Shown piece by piece: positions 11,775-19,858 of a stretch of 64,000 nucleotides of DNA. The notes beneath the pieces were generated by a model. It did no database searches, was not told the DNA's origin, and saw nothing but the letters and a program-made list of their open reading frames with translations. The number at the start of each line of letters is the position of its first letter. The stretch's first letter is position 1. Source of the DNA: Patiria miniata (lineage: Eukaryota > Echinodermata > Asteroidea > Valvatida > Asterinidae); assembly GCF_015706575.1 (NCBI RefSeq), contig NW_024037074.1, positions 1,550,001-1,614,000 of the forward strand, written 5' to 3'. Both the position numbers and the translations under genes were made by a program.

Positions 11775-12514
11775 GTCACTGTTTTCACGAAGAGGCGAAA
11801 TTAGTATTTCACTGTCTGAACAAACATTCGAGATAATCGCGTTTAAAGTTGGTCCTTTTTTCATTTGACAATTTGAAACTTAAAGATGCATAAAATATGC
11901 AAGATTTAGGTATCAGAGGAAAGAAGAGATTCTAATCTTCCTAAATGTAGCAAACTTTAAGAAAAATAGGTGATTAGTTTTGCAGAATTAATCAATTAAG
12001 AGAAGTTGCTGTTCGTGAAAACGAAAAAAAGGACCAATTAGCAAATTCGCCCTTTCGCGAAATACGCACCATTGTATTAAGCCCGGTTCATACTCCACGC
12101 GAATGCGAATGGAAGCAAATTTGACGTCATGAAAGATTCGCTGCGAAATTCGCCCGAGTTGAAATATGTTTCAACTTTTACGAATTCGCAGCGCGAATAC
12201 TTGCCATCACGTCACAAATTCGCGTTCGCTTTCGCTTTCGCGCCGAGTATGAACTGGGCTTTACAATGTATTTATTTACTGAAAAATTTATTTATACCAT
12301 AGAGTGCGGAAATTCGCCCCTTCGTGAAAACGCAAAACGGCGCTTTTGGCAAATTCGCCCATTGGTTAATTAGGTTAATTAAGATTTTAATTAATTTTTT
12401 GAAAGTATAGACTCACCAGGTTGTAGATATTGATATATTTATTCATTTTCACCCAAAAACAAATTTCGAAAAACAGACGATTTTCATGAAATTCGCCCCT
12501 TCGTGAAAACGGTG
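11775..12514. mobile_element. inverted-repeat element, 'gtcac-gttttcacgaag' ends
   Basis: The left end gtcactgttttcacgaagag (with gcgaaat following) is matched inverted at the right end (ccttcgtgaaaacggtgac). AAAG borders both sides and may be a 4 bp target duplication. Sub-terminal copies of 'aaattcgcccc/ttcg' recur inside. It has been hit by a smaller MITE at 12080-12260. No coding sequence. Confidence 0.5.
12080..12260. mobile_element. 181 bp MITE, TTA TSD, nested in the 11.8-12.5 kb element
   Basis: The ends agcccggttcatact and agtatgaactgggct are inverted with one mismatch. TTA lies directly outside each end (12077-12079 and 12261-12263). The 3 bp TTA duplication fits the PIF/Harbinger group. 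Confidence 0.75.
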
Positions 12515-12896
12515 ACGAAAGTTAGGTGAATTCAAAATATAGAAATTAGCCTCAAATAAAAGGAAAACAAGGTGTATTTCCACAACCGATTGAAATTGCG
12601 CTTCACCAGTTTTCCTCTCATATCTGAATGCTGAAAATTAATATTTCCACAGCGTGTAGCCACAAACTTTTCTGCCCTAAAGTCAGTCCAGAATTTTATT
12701 ATGCCCATGCAAAAGAAAAAATAGACAAACATAAAAGCCATTTAATGATATGATTAGCATATGTTGCATAAACTCCAACGACGTTAGAGGCTCCGTCGAG
12801 TCTACAGTTGTCATAACTTCAGTGCAGAATTTTATTACACCCATGCAAAAGATCACAAAAAATCATAAGGCCATTTTATTTTAAGATTAGGCCTAG
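12515..12896. other. tandemly related non-coding sequence, split by the Tc1-like element
   Basis: The phrase 'agaattttattatgcccatgcaaaaga' (about 12690) recurs as 'cagaattttattacacccatgcaaaaga' (about 12825). The stretch 12770-12840 (cataaactccaacgacgtta, ccgtcgagtctac, tcataacttcagtgc) reappears in direct orientation just beyond the transposon at about 15229-15292. The Tc1-like element therefore landed in a local tandem repeat. Confidence 0.5.
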
Positions 12897-15218
12897 TATA
12901 GGTTTCCCGGACAATTTCGGAAAATGTGTACACGAATTTGTAAAAGAAGCATTCGTTTTCGTGCGAAATAGAATGAACCTTCCAAATCTCTGTTTCTATT
13001 TAACAAATGATAATTCTTTTTCCGTGAAAGTGCATTCAGTCGTAAAAAATCAGCGTACGATTTCCCGAATGTGCACTGCATTTAGTGTATTGACATTTCA
13101 TTTTTAGCGCGAAATCGAAGGCACATCCGCAATCCTATTTTCCTTTTAATTTGTCATCAATCTTTTTCGCTAAATGTGCAGCCGATTTCCCTCGCAGTGT
13201 TATTTAACGTATGCCTGGTCAAGCAGTGGAATTCATTTATGTGTTAAAGTAACATTTGAGAAAGGCTTGATTAAATGATTGAATTTTTGAATATTTAGAT
13301 GATTGAGCTAAAACCAAGAGGTGTAGTCTTTTGAAACATACCAACTATTGTACTAAATCCTATATAAAAACCTAACCTTAAGAAAATCTTTTCTGCTCAG
13401 CATTTTCCACAATCGCATCATATAGCCAAGAGTCTCAGTTCACATAGTCCTTAAATATCCAATAATGGCTGCAAGAGGGAGATACCGACGAATCTCGGAC
13501 GTTGACCGAAATTGCCTCATCGATGCCTTTGAGGCTGACGACGCTGACTATCTGCAGGTAGCAGATACGCTGGGCATCAAGCACTCAACGGCCAGATCAA
13601 TCGTTGGCGTATATCTTCGGGATGGTCGTCGTAACAAGCTGCCGAAAGGAGGACCCATAAACCAGAAGGTTGACGACGACATGAGAGATGCCCTTCAAGG
13701 ATATCTAGATGACAACCCCCTTCTAACTTTGCGTCAACTCAATACTCAACTGCGAGCTGATCTTCCCGATAAGCCCTTCGTTACCACTAGTACCATCGCT
13801 AGAACTCTAGATGGTATGCTTATAACTCTTAAACTAGCGGAAGATGTTCCAGAACAGAGGAATGAGCCACGCATATTAGATGCACGAGTCATATTTGGAA
13901 ATTGGTTTCTTCAGGTTGGTGTCCTCGGCCACACTGTGTACATTGACGAGACCGGGTACAACGTATGGACCCGTCGGTCTTATGGTCGCGCTCCTCGTGG
14001 AGAGCCAGCAAGGCGTGTCGTCCATGGCCAGAGAGGCAAGCAAGTCAACATCACGTTTGCCATTTCTGGTGAGGTTGGACAGAATATCATCAGAGACTGT
14101 GACGAGAGCGACTTTTGAGGATTTCTTAGCGACGACTGTACAAGAATGCGGTATGTTATTCCCGGCAGGCGAACGCATATATCTGATATATGACAACGCT
14201 CGTCCTCATATCCGAGCCCAACTTCCCCCTGATGCCGGCAATTTCACCATCAAGTTGCTGCCCCCATACTCGCCATTCTTAAATCCTACGGAAATGGCGC
14301 ACTCAGCTTTCAAGGCGGGAGTGAAGCGCACGCTGGGGCTTCCTGAATGGCAGGACAGATTTGGAGACCAAGACGCAAGAGTCCAAGCTGGTGTGAACCT
14401 GCAAGTCTGGAGATCCCTCCGTCTCCAGGAGGTAGCTGCACTCAATATTGGAGAGGTGACACCTGCGAAATGCACCGCCTGGTACAACCATTCTCAGACA
14501 TATCTCCCTCGATGTCTTGGTGGACAGGTCATTGAAGGATAGACAATCGAACTGATAAGACGAGAGAGAACCTTAAGAAATACATAAAGAAATTAAAATA
14601 CAACTAAGACAATGAACCAACAAAAAGTCCCTATGCAGATCCTATGTAACATGGCACGTGATGTGTCCCTTTACCGTTTCAATAATATGGCTACATGATT
14701 ATTTTTATTGATTTCATATTGGTCATATTTATATCATTTTCACATTTCATTTGCCTACATTTCACGTAGGCCTTTGTGTATATAAGAACAAACACATTAA
14801 TGATCAATAGGGCATACATTGATTAATTAATGAATCAAAGTTGTATCATGATTTGTATAGGCCTGTAAAATTTATTTAAATTGAATGCAGAAAATGCGAA
14901 TTTAAATTGTAACAAATGAAAAAGAATGTTCAATTCAGCCATGTCACAATAGACAATCGATTTTCTGCGAATTGGATTGCACATTCGTAATAATCGGCAA
15001 CTCATACGTCAAACCGAAAACCTAATCACGTATTTGTAATCCCTTAAATGAAACGCTATTCACATTCATTCATTTGATTGATGCAAAATGAAATTGAATG
15101 CTAGTTATTGCGAAAATGAAACCAGGATGTACGTCGTTCTCAAACTCGGCGCCAAATTGAATTTATGTTTTACAAATTCAAACGCAACATTTTCCGAAAT
15201 TGTCCGGAAAAACCTATA
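12897..15218 (+). mobile_element. full-length Tc1/mariner-type transposon, ~2.3 kb
   Basis: The left end tataggtttcccggacaatt and the inverted right end (aattgtccggaaaaacctata) match over about 30 bases with 1-2 differences. A further match (gaatttgtaaaa) extends the inverted repeat to about 50 bases. TA borders both ends, as expected for Tc1/mariner target duplication. It encodes a single transposase (13465-14542) in two frames. The ends are well conserved, so the copy may be fairly young. A related end (ccgggaaaacctata) occurs at about 59578-59592. Confidence 0.88.
13465..14542 (+). pseudogene. Tc1/mariner-family transposase, interrupted by one frameshift
   Basis: The protein starts at an ATG (MAARGRYRRISDVDRN). 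Residues ~10-55 and ~62-125 look like the two helix-turn-helix modules of a paired-like DNA-binding domain. The first catalytic Asp lies in YIDETGYNVWTRRSYGRA (D161). This frame ends at 14118. The +1 frame carries the rest: TVTRATFEDFL, the second Asp in YLIYDNARPH (codon at 14192), then LLPPYSPFLNPTEMA with the catalytic Glu (codon at 14291), ending at 14542. The frames switch near 14085-14100. Thirty-two residues separate the second Asp from the Glu, two fewer than the common DD34E. The gene is intronless. One base of difference breaks it; sequencing error cannot be excluded. Confidence 0.88.
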
Positions 15219-15301
15219 TTATTATGTTTCATAAAGTCTAACGCCGTTAGACGCTCGGTCAATTCTACCAATGTCGTAACCTTAGTGCTGGAAACATTTC
15301 A

Positions 15302-15435
15302 GGGGGGGGGGGGGGGGGGGCGTCATGTAGATCAATGAATTTTTTTTTAGAAACTCAAAATCTCAGTGGGGGGCGACTGGGGGGGGCGACAAGGTTTCAT
15401 GGGGGGGGGGGGGGGCTGTCGCCCCCACGCCCCCG
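15302..15435 (-). mobile_element. inverted partial copy of the 9679-9899 hAT MITE
   Basis: Read on the minus strand, it repeats the 9.7 kb element's interior: 'gaaaccttgtcgccccccag', 'actgagattttgagtttcta', 'ttgatctacatgacg'. The cagtggcgtagcc end is missing, so it is truncated. G runs have expanded. Confidence 0.75.
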
Positions 15436-16174
15436 AACCATTGCAGCACCAAACGCGGTGTCCCGTCCAAGGGGCATTATGAGCACACACAAGTGATAAA
15501 AACGCACCCTCATTTGTTGGCGCATGGAGCCCATTCGTCGTCCCCTATTGAAGGCAGAAACAAACTCAACGCCCTCAGGTTTTCTGAAGTTCTATTGGTG
15601 TTGTGCGCCCTGACGATGGCATCTTCCCTGTAGTCTCGTTATGTTGCAGACATAACCGATTGCAAGGGTAGCCGTGATGACGTCATCATGACGTCACTTT
15701 CATTGTCATCTACAACACATCCCTGTCTAGGTACATACCAACTTCCAACCCAATCGGACCTGTAGTTCTTGTAATACGGGCCTATAAAATATGTATATTT
15801 CATTATAACGTCACTTCAATTTTCATCAGTAACATATCTCAATCTAGGTACATATCAACTTTCATCCCAATCGGACCTGTAGTTCTGGGAGATATAGCCC
15901 TAACTGTCAGATCTAGCCGAATTCGGCTAGAAAATGGTCACAACAGAACAATCGCATATAATGTAATGTCACGTGACTCACGATGACGTCACGATGACGT
16001 CACTGTTCAGCACACAGCAGCAGGTGCTGGTCTAAGTGTGTGCTGAGTACATGTATTAAGGCAATCGGATTGATTTTAGTGGCCAAAGTGCCGTGACAAA
16101 AAACGTGTACAAATGCTATGGGCCAAAAGGCTGGGGGAAAAAAGAAAAGAAAAAAAAATCTTAACAAAAACAAA
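15436..16174. other. intergenic, ~118 bp duplicated phrase and CRE words
   Basis: The phrase 'ctaggtacatacca...cccaatcggacctgtagttct' at about 15728-15770 repeats at about 15847-15886, a spacing near 118 bases. CRE-like words (tgacgtca) cluster at about 15675-15697 and 15983-16002. No gene was found. Confidence 0.45.
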
Positions 16175-16203
16175 GGCTGTTTCGGCTGGTTACCGAAACA
16201 GCC
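16175..16203. other. perfect 11 bp hairpin
   Basis: ggctgtttcgg, a 7-base loop (ctggtta), then ccgaaacagcc. It lies about 45 bases upstream of the TATA-like box of the secreted-protein gene. No T run follows, so it is not a simple terminator. It could be a transposon remnant. Confidence 0.5.
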
Positions 16204-16212
16204 AATAATGAA

Positions 16213-16326
16213 AGGGCTGGTGTATCAATTAAAAGTCACGAGTTAAACATAAAAGGCGTAGCGTTACTGCATTGGGCAGTTTGAACGTGGTTTTTTGGAC
16301 AGCACGCAACATCAAACGTCTCAGCC
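16213..16326 (+). promoter_or_regulatory. TATA promoter and 5'UTR of signal-peptide gene
   Basis: A TATA-like ataaaag is at 16249-16255, about 75 bases before the ATG, which allows a short 5'UTR. The phrases 'ggctggtgtatca', 'aaaaggcgtagcgtt.ctgc' and 'cagtttgaacgtggttt' are conserved in the second copy at 18419-18556. This supports a shared promoter unit rather than chance resemblance. Confidence 0.5.
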
Positions 16327-16393
16327 ATGAAAGCAGTTCGTGTCGTCACTGCCTGTGTCTTTTTGGTGACTGCTATACAGGCAGATCTGTTCA
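16327..16393 (+). CDS. first exon of a secreted protein (signal peptide)
   Basis: The ATG opens MKAVRVVTACVFLVTAIQAD followed by LF. A lysine/arginine start, a hydrophobic core (VTACVFLVTA) and a small-residue site (IQA/D) make a textbook signal peptide. The frame is cut by a strong donor (TTCA/gtaagttt) at 16394, in phase 1. The mature protein is not identified. A 29-base exon at 16897 fits the phase. A paralogous, degraded copy of this promoter and exon sits 2.2 kb downstream, so this was a tandemly duplicated secreted-protein locus. Confidence 0.55.
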
Positions 16394-17227
16394 GTAAGTT
16401 TCCAAGTCTTGAAAGTATGTTTTATTTAACATTACACCGTTTGTCGAATGATTCCCTTGGCTTGTTCTACAGATATGACAGGTATACATGTCTCCTCCTG
16501 TGTAAATTACCCTTCTTAACGAGTTTGAGCGGGGGACTAAAAATGTGTAGTCTCCTCACACGCAACACACTAGCAAAATCTGAGAATTATGCAAGTGTCT
16601 TTTCGGTGTAGCATTTTTGTGGAACTCAGGAACCAACGTTTACATGTAGCGGTAAAGAGTTTTTTGAGATATCCCATTTACGCAGAGAATTTTCTGATGA
16701 AAACGAGGCCTACAGATGAATGGCCAATGACGAAAAAGCAATCGGATAAGGAAATCATTACACAATATATCATATAATATTAAGAATATTTTGTTAATCC
16801 GTGTTGATCGTTCATTCCATTTTTGGATTTAAGGGTTGATCGTAAAGTAAACACTTTTTCTGCACAAGCACGTCTTACGGTTTTTGTTTTTTTTAGGGTT
16901 TTTGCAATTGGAATTCTTCATTGGTGTGAGTGAAAATATATTTTAAAGAGGATCTTCCTGAGCTTGTCATGTTTCATCTTCTTCTTTTAAACTTGAATTG
17001 ACAACTACAGCAATTATTTCTCATGTTATAATCAATTTATGAATTTCAATAATTGGTTTCTTTGTCGGTGTAGATGAAACTATGGTATAATGTCGCAAAT
17101 TAATTTTCCCATGTAATATCGACAACTAATGTTGGTTTTGAATATTTGGGTTTTGTCCTGCACCGATGTATTTTTTTTTATAAACTCTGTAACTCAATGG
17201 TGCACGATGATAGGGAGACAAAAAGTC
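16394..17227. other. presumed intron and AT-rich sequence
   Basis: Apart from the candidate mini-exon at 16897-16925, nothing recognisable was seen. The sequence is AT-rich with a pyrimidine tract just before 16896. Confidence 0.4.
16897..16925 (+). CDS. candidate 29-base second exon of the secreted protein
   Basis: A strong acceptor (ttttgttttttttag) precedes 16897 and a strong donor (gtgagtg) follows 16925. Joined in phase 1 to the first exon it would add RFLQLEFFIG without a stop. Micro-exons are easy to find by chance, and no further exon downstream was found to confirm it. Confidence 0.25.
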
Positions 17228-17310
17228 ACAAGTCACTTGGGTGAGACTCAAACCCACGACCTCCTACTTGACGTCGAGTGCAGAGTGCAGATGTAAACCA
17301 ATGGGGTTGT
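17228..17310 (-). mobile_element. tRNA-derived SINE head (fragment)
   Basis: On the minus strand, 'ggaggtcgtgggtttgagtc' resembles a tRNA T-arm/B box (GGTTYGAnTC). It is preceded at about tRNA spacing by 'ccattggtttaca', an A-box-like piece. It does not fold into a full cloverleaf, so a tRNA gene is unlikely. A SINE remnant is more plausible. Confidence 0.4.
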
Positions 17311-17324
17311 GTCTCGGGAAAAAT

Positions 17325-17489
17325 ATGCTAAATGGATCACTTCGGCCTTCGGGACACTATGACACTCAAAGCAGCATTTTACTTGACAAAGCGTACCAGC
17401 AACATTACATGTAATGTTGCTGGTACGCTTTGTCAAGTAAAATGCTGCTTTGGGTGTCATAGTAAGTGCCGAAGTGATCCATTTAGCAT
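17325..17489. repeat. near-perfect 165 bp palindrome
   Basis: Left arm 17325-17409 and right arm 17410-17489 are reverse complements with almost no spacer, centred on acatgt. They share atgctaaatggatcacttcgg at the outside and 'caaagcagcattttacttga' further in. Differences are a ~5 base insertion in the left arm and a few substitutions. It could extrude as a cruciform or transcribe to a long hairpin RNA. A MITE-like foldback is the simplest reading. Confidence 0.85.
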
Positions 17490-17524
17490 GCATGTGAATG
17501 AAAAAATGTCATATAATTCATGTA

Positions 17525-17714
17525 CAGTCGAGTCTCATTAATACAAACTCGTTCGGACCTAGCCAAATTGTTTGTTATATCAGAATTTTGTATTAAGAGG
17601 AACATCAGTCCATTCATTGTGCACATAAATGCACAGTCGGGACTAATGATTTATGTTTGTTATAACCAGAATTTTGTATTTTGTAACAGAGTTGTTACTA
17701 ACGAGATTCGACTG
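17525..17714. mobile_element. pogo/Tigger-like MITE, 190 bp, TA TSD
   Basis: The ends cagtcgagtctcattaata and the inverted right end (ttactaacgagattcgactg) match with a few differences. TA lies outside both ends. Sub-terminal 'cagaattttgtatt' occurs twice. No coding. Confidence 0.75.
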
Positions 17715-18418
17715 TAAATACCACTAAACGTGGATATCCGTATTAGCCCTAAACTTAGCCTATAGTGACAGCACTTTAGAACCAAGAGTTACATAATGTG
17801 TTGGTAACATAATGTCTTAATTACATGTACCAAGCATGTCGTACCACTTCTTTACAACCTCATTTTGAATAAGCTGAGCGAAAGCTTGTTCTTAATTAAT
17901 AGCTATAAACATATTTTTTAAAAAGACTATAACCTAAGCACTCTAATTCTGAAAGCATAATCTCCGGAAAAAAGTGATAAATTTAAATATGCATTTTCTA
18001 TTGATCTTACAAATAAATACATCCGGTAATCCATTCAATTTACAAGCATCTGGACACACATTTAAGTAGGTTATTATATTTCTTGCCTTCGTTAATTTCT
18101 ATAAAGTCTGTAACAGGTCTGGGCTGAGAAAACTCCCACCTTGCTATATAAGTGACATTTGAGACATGTTTTTCTAGACATAAATTTTGAGACAGATGTT
18201 GACCAGTTGACCATTTATCGATGCAACCGGTAATAAGTGGTCTAATGAATTTGTTTTAATGTTTTTTATTGAAGATCAAAATTACTGTGTATATTGATAG
18301 AGTTTCAAGAAACGGACTTATATATCTCTACGGATATTTCAGTCACCCATAACAGTCCAGTGTCCAGTGATGAGAAACATGAAACCAATGTATATTATCT
18401 AACAATATTACGATGGAG
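17715..18418. other. AT-rich intergenic sequence
   Basis: No gene or clear repeat was recognised between the pogo-like MITE and the second promoter copy. Confidence 0.4.
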
Positions 18419-18610
18419 GGTTGGTGTATCATGTTATATAATTGTCTTGATGGCATGGGTCAATATATATAAAAGACGTAGCGTTGCTGCTTCTGTCAGT
18501 TTGAAACGTGGTTTGAGAGAGGCATATATCATTCTGAAAACTCAAACTTATTAGCCATGAAAGCAATTAGTGTCGTCATGCCTGTGTCTTTTTGTGAATG
18601 CTATACATGC
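18419..18610 (+). pseudogene. decayed copy of the secreted-protein promoter and first exon
   Basis: A TATA box (tataaaag, 18468-18475) lies in the context 'aaaagacgtagcgttgctgc', which matches the copy at 16250. The ATG is at 18557. The coding part begins MKAISVV but a base is missing after 'gtcgtca', which shifts the frame to an early stop. The donor gtaagt of the intact exon is changed to ggaagt. Both lesions argue that this copy makes no secreted protein, although the promoter looks intact. Confidence 0.6.
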
Positions 18611-18925
18611 ACATCTGTTGGGAAGTCTATTAATCGTGCACAAAATGAAAGAGCACTATAAAATATGCATTTATACAATCATGGTAATCAACTGTAAGTT
18701 TGACATTTGCGATAGGTTCAGTCACCCGTGCCCTTTGTAAACGTAACACACAGTTCTTAAGATAAATTGCTATTTTAACATTCCAAAAAAAGAAGAAGCT
18801 GAAAATAATTATACACAAGTGATTCCTATTATTCCGATTATTTATGAGTACCTCCTAGCCATCGTGGCTTCAATAATGTAATTTTGTCGATATTTTCGCG
18901 ATACGCGCGACGATGAGATACATCT
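18611..18925. other. non-coding, nothing recognised
   Basis: AT-rich sequence with no exon, repeat or signal that can be supported. Confidence 0.4.
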
Positions 18926-19201
18926 ATGCGAAAACCAGAGAAAAAACCTGGGACATTTCCTATATCTGACCCCCCCCCGGGCGATCGAGCGCTACTTGAA
19001 TTGATATCAAAAGAACCAATTAGGTCTCATACAAGGATGTATAGGCTTGCAGCACTCATAACGCAAATGGGTAAAACAAATACCGAAGATATACATGTAT
19101 TGCAAAAAACAAGTCGTGTGGTGTGGCGTCTGCGAATGTCACCAGCAACATTCCAACGCCTTATACAACCACACCTGCATAAAATAGCACGATATGTGAC
19201 A
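18926..19201 (+). CDS. uncertain open frame, possibly transposase-derived
   Basis: An ATG frame runs from MRKPEKKPGTFPISD through RMYRLAALITQMG to VVWRLRMSPATFQRLI. The RMSPATF phrase resembles the 'FRMS..TF..L' segment near the start of PIF/Harbinger-type nucleases, but one motif is weak evidence. The frame contains a C run and ends in an inverted repeat next to the assembly gap, so its 3' part is unreliable. Confidence 0.2.
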
Positions 19202-19343
19202 GAGGGAACCCCCCCCCCTCATTTTGTGTTGGTCATTGTGTTACCAGAATCTCATGAGATATATAGGGGTGATGTGTTAGGTAACAAAGTCTAGGGTGTG
19301 CATAGGGTATAGGGAGATGGACCCCTTTGTCACATATCGTGCT
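19186..19343. repeat. inverted repeat at the gap edge
   Basis: agcacgatatgtgacagagg (19186-19205, continuing gaac) is mirrored by the sequence ending gtcacatatcgtgct (19329-19343). The loop is about 110 bases. It may be a MITE or an assembly artefact at the scaffold join. Confidence 0.6.
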
Positions 19344-19358
19344 GACTATAACACCCTG

Positions 19359-19858
19359 NNNNNNNNNNNNNNNNNNNNNNNNNNNNNNNNNNNNNNNNNN
19401 NNNNNNNNNNNNNNNNNNNNNNNNNNNNNNNNNNNNNNNNNNNNNNNNNNNNNNNNNNNNNNNNNNNNNNNNNNNNNNNNNNNNNNNNNNNNNNNNNNNN
19501 NNNNNNNNNNNNNNNNNNNNNNNNNNNNNNNNNNNNNNNNNNNNNNNNNNNNNNNNNNNNNNNNNNNNNNNNNNNNNNNNNNNNNNNNNNNNNNNNNNNN
19601 NNNNNNNNNNNNNNNNNNNNNNNNNNNNNNNNNNNNNNNNNNNNNNNNNNNNNNNNNNNNNNNNNNNNNNNNNNNNNNNNNNNNNNNNNNNNNNNNNNNN
19701 NNNNNNNNNNNNNNNNNNNNNNNNNNNNNNNNNNNNNNNNNNNNNNNNNNNNNNNNNNNNNNNNNNNNNNNNNNNNNNNNNNNNNNNNNNNNNNNNNNNN
19801 NNNNNNNNNNNNNNNNNNNNNNNNNNNNNNNNNNNNNNNNNNNNNNNNNNNNNNNNNN
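19359..19858. other. assembly gap (500 N)
   Basis: Exactly 500 Ns. This is a conventional placeholder length, so the true distance, and the linkage of the left flank to the satellite, are unknown. Confidence 0.99.

Noticed and set aside
13876..14487. Long open frames antisense to the transposase
   Set aside because: Mirror images of a real coding region with conserved catalytic motifs on the plus strand.
17228..17310. A functional tRNA gene on the minus strand
   Set aside because: A B-box-like segment is present but no acceptor stem closes and no anticodon arm forms; treated as a SINE fragment.
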